From: an uncultured Clostridia bacterium
Lineage (GTDB): Bacteria > Bacillota > Clostridia > Christensenellales > Borkfalkiaceae
Reading direction: 5' to 3'
Assembly (NCBI GenBank): GCA_946540675.1
Contig: CAMNIW010000089.1
Span: forward strand, 1 to 5,934
DNA length: 5,934 bases
Numbering within the stretch: position 1 is the first letter of the stretch; every line of letters starts with the position of its first letter. Positions 1 to 5,187 of the stretch are shown here, in pieces. Below the pieces are notes generated by a model. It saw nothing but the letters and a program-made list of their open reading frames with translations, did no database searches and had not been told where the DNA came from. A program made the position numbers and the translations under genes.

Positions 1-546
1 AGAAAGGTGTACTGTATAGATTCGCTCGGGGCGTCTTCGGGTTACGGCCTTTTGGTGCAGTATCTTGCGGATATGAAGGACGAAGGACTTTCCGCCGAAG
101 AACTGTGCGCCCGTGCGGAAAAACTGAAAACGAAGATAAACCACGTGTTCTTTTCTACCGATCTTACCTACTACGTCAGGGGCGGCAGGGTGTCGAAGGT
201 CGGCGGATTCGTCGGGACTATTCTCAAAATCTGTCCCGTGCTCGATATGAATTCCGAAGGAAAACTCATACCGCGCCGTAAAGTGATGGGCAAGAAAAAC
301 GCCCTTAAAAACCTTTTGCGGCAGATGTGCGAAAAAGCCGAAGGCGGCACGGAATATTCGGGGAGATGCTATATAAGCCACTCGGATTGTTTGTCCGACG
401 CCGAAGAACTCAAAAAAGCGGTGGAAGAATCTTTCGAGAAACTCAAAGGCAAGGTGGAGATATACTACATAGGCACGACTATCGGCAGTCATACCGGCAC
501 GGGGACGGTCGCGCTGTTCTTTGTCGGGGCCGAGAGAGTGAAATAG
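1..546 (+). CDS. DegV family fatty-acid-binding protein, 3' part
   Basis: The frame is already open at base 1 (R-K-V-Y-C-I-D-S-L), so the GTG at position 7 is an internal valine codon and the true start lies outside the window. About 181 codons of a protein that is normally near 280 residues are present. DegV proteins bind a fatty acid between two domains; in Gram-positive bacteria the FakB members present it to the kinase FakA for phosphorylation. Visible family signatures are DSLGASSGYG near the left edge (the DS..S.G.G segment), the FSTDLTYYVRGGRVSK block (family pattern L.YL.kGGRI), a GKLIPRRKVMGKKNA segment, and the C-terminal IGSHTGTGTVALFF (family pattern H.GPG...ff). It ends in TAG, with no convincing terminator before the next promoter. 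Which lipid is bound, and whether this is a FakB, cannot be decided without the N-terminal domain and the fak context. Confidence 0.9.
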   Translation, partial: RKVYCIDSLGASSGYGLLVQYLADMKDEGLSAEELCARAEKLKTKINHVFFSTDLTYYVRGGRVSKVGGFVGTILKICPVLDMNSEGKLIPRRKVMGKKNALKNLLRQMCEKAEGGTEYSGRCYISHSDCLSDAEELKKAVEESFEKLKGKVEIYYIGTTIGSHTGTGTVALFFVGAERVK

Positions 547-570
547 GATTTTTCACGCGGCAAAACGCAA

Positions 571-599
571 ATTTATTGATAAATATATATCATAAATTC
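571..599 (+). promoter_or_regulatory. AT-rich imperfect palindrome upstream of the rpsF promoter
   Basis: An almost pure A/T stretch lies directly upstream of the -35 box. It contains an imperfect inverted repeat: 571-581 pairs with 588-597 with one bulged T (577). Position and composition fit an UP element contacted by the RNA polymerase alpha subunits, which is common at ribosomal promoters. The symmetry also leaves room for a dimeric regulator. Neither role is proven by sequence. Confidence 0.35.
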
Positions 600-628
600 T
601 TGACAAAATATAAAACGTGGTATATAAT
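600..628 (+). promoter_or_regulatory. Consensus sigma-A promoter of the rpsF-ssb-rpsR operon
   Basis: TTGACA (600-605) and TATAAT (623-628) are both exact consensus hexamers with the optimal 17-bp spacer. Transcription should start near 635, giving a leader of roughly 97 nt before the rpsF ATG. An exact match on both boxes and the spacer fits the high expression expected of ribosomal protein genes. Confidence 0.9.
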
Positions 629-635
629 AAATTAA

Positions 636-725
636 CCGAAAGTGCGTTCGGGTCTTTTTCGTACGCGTTTTCGGGAATATACCTTGCTTGCGGCATTGAC
701 CGTAAGCCGAATAAGTCCGGGAGGT
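636..725 (+). promoter_or_regulatory. Structured rpsF leader, candidate S6:S18 autoregulatory RNA
   Basis: The leader can fold into several elements. CCGAA (636-640) pairs with TTCGG (647-651) and is followed by a T-rich run (653-659). A 7-bp stem pairs 687-693 with 700-706 around a 6-nt loop, and is enclosed by TTCGG (670-674) with CCGAA (707-711) across an asymmetric internal loop (675-686). A CCG trinucleotide (707-709) sits just 3' of the inner stem. Many bacterial rpsF leaders carry a motif with a conserved CCG that mimics the S6:S18 site of 16S rRNA and allows feedback control; this leader is a plausible but unverified member. The loop segment ACCTT (681-685) can pair with the Shine-Dalgarno GAGGT (721-725), which would give a direct way to block translation. 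Confidence 0.5.
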
Positions 726-731
726 AAATAT

Positions 732-1013
732 ATGAACAAGTACGAAATGCTTTACATTTTGGATGCCGCTCTTCCCGACGAATCGAAAGAGGCGATAGTC
801 GCCAAATTCGAAGAAGTCGTCACCAAGAACGGCGGTGCTGTCGAGAAGACGGAAAAGCAGGGAATCAAAAAACTTGCTTACGCTATCGACTACAAAACGG
901 AAGGTTATTATGTGCTTATGGCGTTCGAAGGAGACGGCAAACTCGTGCAGGAAGTCAAGCGAGTTGTCGGAATCACCGACGGCGTTTTAAGAAGACTTAT
1001 AACCAAGTGCTGA
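732..1013 (+). CDS. rpsF: 30S ribosomal protein S6
   Basis: S6 is a small 30S platform protein that binds 16S rRNA as a heterodimer with S18. The 93-residue product has the usual family length and pattern: the first beta strand KYEMLYIL (3-10), a helix around 16-33, the GGAVEKTEKQGIKKLAYAI segment (34-52, family pattern Gg.v....wG.r.LAY.I), the strand GYYVLMAFEG (58-67), and the closing VGITDGVLRRLITK. The frame stays open upstream to 642. The ATG at 732 is chosen because GGGAGG (719-724) lies at good SD spacing and the homology begins there. It is the first gene of the operon, with ssb following after a 13-nt gap that carries its own SD. The rpsF-ssb-rpsR order is one of the best conserved in bacteria. 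The protein ends in cysteine and has no acidic C-terminal extension. Confidence 0.97.
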   Translation: MNKYEMLYILDAALPDESKEAIVAKFEEVVTKNGGAVEKTEKQGIKKLAYAIDYKTEGYYVLMAFEGDGKLVQEVKRVVGITDGVLRRLITKC

Positions 1014-1026
1014 TCGGAGGAAGAAT

Positions 1027-1455
1027 ATGAATAAGTTGTATTTGATCGGAAACCTTACGAGAGACCCGGAAATGTCCGAAACCCCCAGCGGAATAGCGTT
1101 TTGCCGTCTCGGCATAGCGGTAAACAGACCTTACACGGGGAGCGACGGAGAGAGAGCGACCGACTTCTTCAACATAACCGTTTGGAGAGGGCAGGCTGAA
1201 AATTGCGGAAGATACCTTAAAAAAGGCAGCAAGATAGCAGTCGTCGGAAGCATACAGAACCGCCAGTACGAAGACAAAGAAGGAAATAAAAGACAGGTTA
1301 CCGATATAATCGCTAACGAAGTCGAATTTTTGTCCGTCAGGAATCAGAACGACGGATCCGATTACGGTGAGCCGACAGGCTATCAGAATGCACCGCGCGC
1401 AACTTCAAAGCCGACCTTAGAGCAGGTCGACGACGATGACGAGTTGCCGTTCTAA
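1027..1455 (+). CDS. ssb: Single-stranded DNA-binding protein
   Basis: SSB coats single-stranded DNA in replication, recombination and repair, and recruits partner proteins through its C-terminal tip. The 142-residue product has the OB-fold domain at about 1-105: it opens with MNKLYLIGNLTRDPE and contains DFFNITVWRGQAENCGRYLKKG (46-67) and VVGSIQNRQYEDKEGNKR (72-89), with W53 and other aromatics at the usual DNA-contact places. A short, polar, Gly/Asn/Gln-containing linker (about 106-133) leads to the acidic tip DDDDELPF (135-142), the classic partner-binding peptide. The linker is short, so the protein is smaller than many SSBs (about 160-180 residues), but nothing essential is missing. SD GGAGG (1016-1020) lies 6 nt before the ATG. 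Its position between rpsF and rpsR marks it as the housekeeping SSB rather than a phage or plasmid copy. Confidence 0.97.
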   Translation: MNKLYLIGNLTRDPEMSETPSGIAFCRLGIAVNRPYTGSDGERATDFFNITVWRGQAENCGRYLKKGSKIAVVGSIQNRQYEDKEGNKRQVTDIIANEVEFLSVRNQNDGSDYGEPTGYQNAPRATSKPTLEQVDDDDELPF

Positions 1456-1475
1456 TTAAAAAAGGAGAATAAAAA

Positions 1476-1745
1476 ATGGAAGAGAACAATACTACCGCTG
1501 CTACTCCCGTAGCGCCTAAAAAGCCTATCAGAAAAGCGCCGAGAAGAAAGGTTTGCCAATTCTGCGTAGACAAGGCTACGGAGATCGATTATAAAGACGT
1601 CGCGAAATTGAGAAAATACGTTACCGAGAAGGGCAAGATGCTCCCGAGACGTATGACCGGCGTTTGCGCAAAGCATCAAAGGATACTTTCTTCTGCGATA
1701 AAGAGAGCGAGAATCGCCGCTTTATTGCCGTTCAAAGGCGAATAA
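1476..1745 (+). CDS. rpsR: 30S ribosomal protein S18, zinc-binding (C+) form
   Basis: S18 partners S6 on the platform of the 30S subunit. The 89-residue product has the S18 core IDYKDVAKLRKYVTEKG (37-53), then LPRRMTG (56-62), and the basic RARIAALLPF ending. It also keeps a full set of possible metal ligands, C27-x-x-C30 and C64-x-x-H67. This is the C+ type, which binds zinc, unlike the cysteine-free S18 of Bacillus subtilis. A mobile N-terminal extension rich in Ala, Thr, Pro and Lys (about 1-25) precedes the first CxxC. SD AAAGGAGA (1461-1468) lies 7 nt before the ATG. It is the last gene of the operon; a strong intrinsic terminator begins 17 nt after its stop. Confidence 0.96.
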   Translation: MEENNTTAATPVAPKKPIRKAPRRKVCQFCVDKATEIDYKDVAKLRKYVTEKGKMLPRRMTGVCAKHQRILSSAIKRARIAALLPFKGE

Positions 1746-1761
1746 GATAACAAAAAACACG

Positions 1762-1789
1762 GAAGTCGCAAAATGCGACTTCTTTTTTT
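1762..1789 (+). terminator. Intrinsic terminator of the rpsF operon
   Basis: A perfect 9-bp stem pairs 1762-1770 with 1774-1782 around an AAA loop, followed directly by seven T residues (1783-1789). It lies 17 nt after the rpsR stop and separates the operon from the next promoter. Confidence 0.93.
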
Positions 1790-1809
1790 GACAAAAAACG
1801 TAAAATCGG

Positions 1810-1838
1810 TTGAAAATTTTAATTAGAACATATATAAT
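1810..1838 (+). promoter_or_regulatory. Sigma-A promoter of the YugP-like/lipoprotein unit
   Basis: TTGAAA (1810-1815) and TATAAT (1833-1838) are separated by 17 bp. The expected start near 1845 leaves a 5' leader of about 25 nt containing the SD AAAGGAGA (1853-1860). The promoter sits just beyond the rpsR terminator, so the next two genes form their own transcription unit. Confidence 0.82.
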
Positions 1839-1869
1839 ATAACAGTAAAAACAAAGGAGACATCTGAAA

Positions 1870-2664
1870 ATGCCGTTATTTGAAAACTTTGAAGAATTCA
1901 AAAACGTTTCTCCCGCGCTTCAATGGGCGATATTTATCGTAGGTTGCCTGATAGTGTTGGTGGCTGCCGTTTCGGTCGTCATCTCGATATGGCTTGCGAT
2001 AAAGTATATCGTCTACAACCGCAGGATGAATTCCCGCAACCTGTCAGGTAAAGACGCCGCGAGAATGATTCTCGACAGTCACGGACTTCAACGCATTAAG
2101 GTATCCACCTTCGGCTCGCTGATTTTCGGCAACAGTTATTCTCATTACTTCAAAAAAGTTCGTCTGAGAAGGCTTACGACTAAAAAGCAGAGCATAACGT
2201 CCCTTGCGATGGGCGCGGAAAAGGCCGCTCTCGCCATACTCGACAAGGAAGGCGACAAGGATATGAAAACGCGTATTGTTCTGACTCCGCTTATGTACTT
2301 CGGACCGTTCGCGTTTATACCGCTCGTCGTTATAGGCGTCCTTATCGACATCATACTCTTCAACTTTACGGGCGTCGCCACGACGATTTCCGTAGTGCTC
2401 GGGTTCGCTTTGTTCGGCGTATCGTTCGTGTTGTCGATAATGACTCTTAAAACCGAGAAAAAGGCGCAGGCAAGGGCTTGCGAGATATTGCGGCAGGAGA
2501 ATATGGCGACCGAAGAAGAAATAGGGATGATGCAGGAACTCTTCAAACTCTACAACATCCAGTACGTCAACGACATAATTCTCGAATTCTTGCAACTCAT
2601 AATGCGTATTCTTCAATTCGTCGCCAAGATCCAGCAGGGTTCTTCTTCGAATAGCGGAGACTAA
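1870..2664 (+). CDS. YugP-like membrane protein lacking the protease HExxH motif
   Basis: A 264-residue membrane protein. Predicted membrane segments are at about 17-49, 137-164 and 171-193, with a further hydrophobic helix at 235-253. Its plan matches YugP (Zn_peptidase_2 family, integral membrane zinc metalloproteases of about 225-240 residues): N-terminal membrane helix; LSGKDAARMILDSHGL at 58-73 (family GxEAARxILdxxGL); a SHY segment at 91-93 followed by VRL (family DHYDPR...vRLS); an S-I-T-S-L-A-M-G-A region where the family has the helix with the catalytic HEVGHAIQ; then paired membrane helices; then LKTEKKAQARA at 193-203 (family LPVEFNASRRA). At the catalytic site the residues aligned with H-E-x-x-H are E117, K118 and L121, so two zinc ligands and the general base are missing, while the glutamate equivalent to the third ligand (E196) remains. 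This is my alignment from memory, not a search. If correct, the protein is a pseudoprotease. SD AAAGGAGA supports the ATG at 1870. It is probably co-transcribed with the lipoprotein gene 41 nt downstream. An unrelated membrane protein with chance similarity is less likely but possible. Confidence 0.72.
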   Translation: MPLFENFEEFKNVSPALQWAIFIVGCLIVLVAAVSVVISIWLAIKYIVYNRRMNSRNLSGKDAARMILDSHGLQRIKVSTFGSLIFGNSYSHYFKKVRLRRLTTKKQSITSLAMGAEKAALAILDKEGDKDMKTRIVLTPLMYFGPFAFIPLVVIGVLIDIILFNFTGVATTISVVLGFALFGVSFVLSIMTLKTEKKAQARACEILRQENMATEEEIGMMQELFKLYNIQYVNDIILEFLQLIMRILQFVAKIQQGSSSNSGD

Positions 2665-2705
2665 ACGATTAAAAAACGATATATAACTTTAACAAGGAAA
2701 CAAAA

Positions 2706-3491
2706 ATGAAAAAATTATCGTTACTTATAGTTTCTTTGGTCGTTTGCATAGCGACCGTATTCTCACTCGCTTCCTGTACGATAGAAGGCGAAGGCACCAC
2801 CACGATCAACGCCGACAATAAAAAAGACAGCCTTGAACTTCTCAATTCGTTTTTCGATACGACTATCGAAAACGGAAATTTCAAGGTTACTACGAAGGCT
2901 GACGGCAGAGTTATCAGCGTCGAAAGCATCGACGGCGAAAAGACTCACACCGATTTCAAGACGACGGGTGCGCAGACTTACGCGTTCAAACAGGGCGAAA
3001 CCTACTATATGGCTACCGCGACCGAAGACGGCGGTTACTATATGACGGGCAAGGAGTATTACGACCAATATCATTATAATTTCAAGAACTCCTTCGCGAT
3101 GCTCGATATGATACCGGAAGAAGGCGAAGACGCCGGCACGTTTACCTGTGTTTCCGAGATAAAGAGCAAGGACAAGATAAGCGAAAGCGAAGCGCAGACG
3201 GATAGCACCGCTACGTTGACTTTCGAAGTTACGGGAGAAGGCGGATCGATAACGATCGTCGCGACGGCCGAAAACGACTTGGTAAAGACCGTAACCGTTA
3301 CGAGAAAAGAACAAGAGACCGAGTTTGTTAGCGAAATGACTTTCGAATACGGCAACATTTCGGTAACCGTTCCCGATATAACCGAATGGGCCGATATGAC
3401 CGATTCCGGCAACCCCGAAGAAGGGGGAGAAATTCCGGAAGGCGGTGAAGGCGAAGAAGAAAATATCGAAGATCCGGATCTTGGAGAATAA
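2706..3491 (+). CDS. Putative lipoprotein, LolA-like beta-rich, acidic tail
   Basis: The 261-residue product has a lipoprotein signal: MKK, a hydrophobic stretch (4-20) and the lipobox L21-A-S-C24. Lipid would be attached at C24 and the protein anchored on the outer face of the membrane. The mature part begins with a Gly/Thr/Asn spacer, then alternating beta-strand-like segments (NGNFKVTTKADGRVISVES; TYAFKQGETYYMATA; ATLTFEVTGEGGSITIVATA; FVSEMTFEYGNISVTVPD). This resembles the half-barrel of LolA/LppX-like Gram-positive lipoproteins, but I cannot assign a family. Residues 232-261 form a low-complexity tail rich in Glu, Asp, Gly and Pro. No catalytic motif is seen. SD AAGGA (2694-2698) lies 7 nt before the ATG. 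No promoter or terminator is evident in the 41-nt gap after the YugP-like gene, so the two are probably one transcript. Ligand and role are unknown. Confidence 0.8.
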   Translation: MKKLSLLIVSLVVCIATVFSLASCTIEGEGTTTINADNKKDSLELLNSFFDTTIENGNFKVTTKADGRVISVESIDGEKTHTDFKTTGAQTYAFKQGETYYMATATEDGGYYMTGKEYYDQYHYNFKNSFAMLDMIPEEGEDAGTFTCVSEIKSKDKISESEAQTDSTATLTFEVTGEGGSITIVATAENDLVKTVTVTRKEQETEFVSEMTFEYGNISVTVPDITEWADMTDSGNPEEGGEIPEGGEGEEENIEDPDLGE

Positions 3492-3540
3492 AACGACGCA
3501 ATAAGGGGACGGCAACGCGCTGTTCCGTCAGGGATCGTTA
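3492..3540 (+). other. Possible structured 3' UTR after the lipoprotein gene
   Basis: Directly after the stop, AACGA (3492-3496) can pair with TCGTT (3535-3539). Inside lies a hairpin, GACGG (3508-3512) with CCGTC (3525-3529), extended by AAC (3514-3516) with GTT (3522-3524) past one bulged C. No T-tract follows, so it is not itself a terminator. It may only stabilise the transcript end, and chance folding cannot be excluded. Confidence 0.3.
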
Positions 3541-3558
3541 AAATAAAAACAAAAATTC

Positions 3559-3604
3559 AGCCCGCCGTATTTTGCGAAAAGCGAAAACGGCGGGCTTGTT
3601 TTTT
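3559..3604 (+). terminator. Intrinsic terminator of the YugP-like/lipoprotein unit
   Basis: A 10-bp G/C-rich stem pairs 3559-3568 with 3587-3596 and extends inward through TTTT/AAAA and GC pairing past a bulged A. It is followed by TTG and six T residues (3599-3604). This is a strong rho-independent terminator for the upstream two-gene unit. Confidence 0.92.
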
Positions 3605-3635
3605 GTCCGAAAAACAAAAGTTTTTTATAAATTTT

Positions 3636-3726
3636 TGTTGATAAACTCTATGAAAATGTTGATAAACGCCACTTTTTCTAAAAGTTATCCACATTTATCC
3701 ACACAAACGTATGTTCTTGTTAATAA
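3636..3726. other. Cluster of DnaA-box-like sites, candidate DnaA-binding or origin-like region
   Basis: Two perfect DnaA boxes TTATCCACA lie in tandem on the plus strand at 3685-3693 and 3695-3703, one base apart. Two identical 11-mers TGTTGATAAAC lie at 3636-3646 and 3657-3667, exactly 21 bp (two helical turns) apart; their reverse complement contains TTATCAACA, one base from the consensus TTATNCACA. A fifth relaxed copy, TGTTAATAA, lies at 3718-3726 (minus-strand TTATTAACA). A very AT-rich stretch (3611-3636), which could unwind easily, lies to the left. The segment holds no gene and is enclosed by terminators at 3559-3604 and 3732-3768. Known oriC, datA-like and DnaA-titration sites look like this, but no dnaA gene is nearby and the flanking genes point towards the cluster, which counts against the main chromosomal origin. 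Confidence 0.55.
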
Positions 3727-3731
3727 CTCCG

Positions 3732-3768
3732 AAAAAGGGCTGTCGCGGCAAAGCGACAGCCCTTTTTT
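3732..3768. terminator. Bidirectional intrinsic terminator
   Basis: A perfect 12-bp stem pairs 3735-3746 with 3753-3764 around a 6-nt loop. On the plus strand it runs into T residues to 3768; on the minus strand the complement of A3732-A3736 supplies a U-tract. It lies 14 nt beyond the MATE stop codon and mainly ends that gene, while also blocking traffic from the left. Confidence 0.92.
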
Positions 3769-3781
3769 CGGGTGATTTTTA

Positions 3782-5113
3782 TCAATAGCCGTATTTTTTC
3801 TTGCCGTAGCAAAAGATGAATATAAGCGAGACTATCGCCGCGAGAGCGTCCGACACGGTTATGGATATCCATATTCCGTCCACGCCTAAAAATACGGGCA
3901 GGACAAGCACTGCGACGACCTGAAAGACGAGCAGCCGAAGGGTAGACAAAAGTCCCGAAACGAACCCGTTGTTCAGCGCGGTGAACAGTCCCGATCCGTA
4001 TATGCAAAAGCCGCTGAACAGGAAGACCGTCGAAGATATGAGTATGGCGCGGACGGTTATTTCGTACAGTTCGGCGTTATAGCCGACGTAAAGCATAGAG
4101 AGCGGCACGGCGCATATCTCCGCGAGAATTACCATAATGACTGACAATACCGAAATTATGATAAAACTCTTTTTGAAAACGTTTTTGAGTTCGGCTTTGT
4201 TGCCGGAGCCGAGATTATATCCGACGATCGGCGCGGTACCCGAAGTATAGCCCAGGAATATCGCCACGAAGATGAAACTTATATACGCGAACGTTCCGTA
4301 CGCCGAGACGCCGTTTTCGCCGAGATACTGCATAAGTTGGTAATTGAATATTATTCCGACTATCGACATAGACACGTTGGATATAAATTCCGAAGAGCCG
4401 TTGAAACAACTTTTAAGCAAGGCTTTTCCGTCGAACTTGGGTCTTCCGAGCCTGATTGTCGTATTTTTGCCGAAGATAAAGAAGAAAAGCGGTATTACTC
4501 CGCCGACGACCTGTCCGAGCGCGCTTGCCGCCGCGGCTCCGACCACGCCCCACTTGAATACGGCTATAAACAGCGCGTCGCCTATCATATTAGTAAGTCC
4601 CGCCGCGAGTGTTATATAAAACGCAAGGCGCGGTCTTTCGGCGACCACGAGAAACTGTTGCAACCCGAATTGCAGGGCGAAAAACGGCGTTGCCGCGAGA
4701 AGTATTCTGCCGTATAAGACGCAATATTCGGTCATTTCGCCTTCCGAGCCGAGAAATTCGGCGATGTTCCGTGTAAAAATTATGCTCACGGCGGAAAGGA
4801 TAGTGCAGGCGACGACCGAAGCGACGACTATAAGCGAAAATATCTCGTTGGCTTTTTGTCTGTCGCCTTCGCCTAAAGTCTTCGATACGAGCGCGCTTCC
4901 GCCCGCGCCGAACATAAAGCCGACCGACGCGAGTATCATAATAAGCGGATATATAAAGTTGACGGCGGCAAACTCGGTTTTTCCGGCAAAGTTTGACACG
5001 AAAAAGCCGTCCACCACGCTGTATACGGACATAAACAGCATTACGCCGATAGACGGCAGGGCGAACTTTATGAGTTTTTTTAAGTTGAAGCGATCGGATA
5101 ACTTTATCTGCAT
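3782..5113 (-). CDS. MATE family multidrug/toxin exporter, MepA-like
   Basis: A polytopic inner-membrane protein that exports drugs or metabolites by cation antiport. The product is 443 residues from the start chosen here, or 447 from the ATG at 5125. It has the twelve-helix two-lobe pattern of MATE proteins (NorM/MepA/DinF superfamily). N-lobe signatures, numbered from the longer start, are LIKFALPSIGVMLFMSVYSVVDGFFVSNFAG (about 18-48) and FGAGGSALVSKTLGEGD (72-88); the C-lobe repeat is SGTAPIVGYNLGSGNKAELKNVFKKS. It ends in a basic tail, GKKKYGY, at the TGA at 3784-3782. The ATG at 5125 lies inside the -10 box of the only good promoter, so the ATG at 5113 is preferred; neither start has a recognisable SD. 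The substrate is not predictable. It is divergent from the cwlD-like gene and has its own terminator. Confidence 0.93.
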   Translation of the reverse strand: MQIKLSDRFNLKKLIKFALPSIGVMLFMSVYSVVDGFFVSNFAGKTEFAAVNFIYPLIMILASVGFMFGAGGSALVSKTLGEGDRQKANEIFSLIVVASVVACTILSAVSIIFTRNIAEFLGSEGEMTEYCVLYGRILLAATPFFALQFGLQQFLVVAERPRLAFYITLAAGLTNMIGDALFIAVFKWGVVGAAAASALGQVVGGVIPLFFFIFGKNTTIRLGRPKFDGKALLKSCFNGSSEFISNVSMSIVGIIFNYQLMQYLGENGVSAYGTFAYISFIFVAIFLGYTSGTAPIVGYNLGSGNKAELKNVFKKSFIIISVLSVIMVILAEICAVPLSMLYVGYNAELYEITVRAILISSTVFLFSGFCIYGSGLFTALNNGFVSGLLSTLRLLVFQVVAVLVLPVFLGVDGIWISITVSDALAAIVSLIFIFCYGKKKYGY

Positions 5114-5123
5114 ACGTGCGGGC

Positions 5124-5152
5124 ATTATAACACGGATAAATTTTTAAGTCAA
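5124..5152 (-). promoter_or_regulatory. Sigma-A promoter of the MATE gene, overlapping the upstream ATG
   Basis: On the minus strand, TTGACT (5152-5147) and TATAAT (5129-5124) are separated by exactly 17 bp. Initiation is expected about 7 nt past the -10 box, near 5117. The -10 box contains the first two bases of the ATG at 5125, and the second in-frame ATG at 5113 falls only a few bases after the expected start, implying an almost leaderless mRNA. Confidence 0.75.
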
Positions 5153-5187
5153 ACGCATAACGGCAATATTTGTCAATATATTTTAGT

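Noticed and set aside
642..731. In-frame upstream extension of rpsF
   Set aside because: S6 homology starts at the ATG at 732, which has the SD at 719-724; the extension is leader RNA.
2044..2616. Long minus-strand open frames across the YugP-like gene
   Set aside because: They lack SD sites and family resemblance and lie opposite a gene with promoter, SD and coherent membrane topology.
2763..3515. A 250-codon open frame on the minus strand across the lipoprotein gene
   Set aside because: The plus strand has a clear SD, signal peptide with lipobox, and a terminator. The antisense translation has no recognisable domain and its openness follows from codon use on the other strand.
3605..3731. 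Main chromosomal oriC as a firm call
   Set aside because: No dnaA or dnaN is seen, and the flanking genes, including a ribosomal operon, point towards the site. It is kept only as a candidate DnaA-binding cluster.
3572..3775. A 67-codon frame across the DnaA-box segment
   Set aside because: It begins inside the loop of one terminator, ends inside the other, and translates DnaA boxes and hairpins; no SD precedes it.
4337..4717. Plus-strand open frames inside the MATE gene
   Set aside because: No SD, charged low-information translations, and a full-length MATE protein on the other strand.
5131..5139. A DnaA-box-like TTATCCGTG in the MATE promoter spacer
   Set aside because: The last three bases do not match TTATNCACA and it stands alone.
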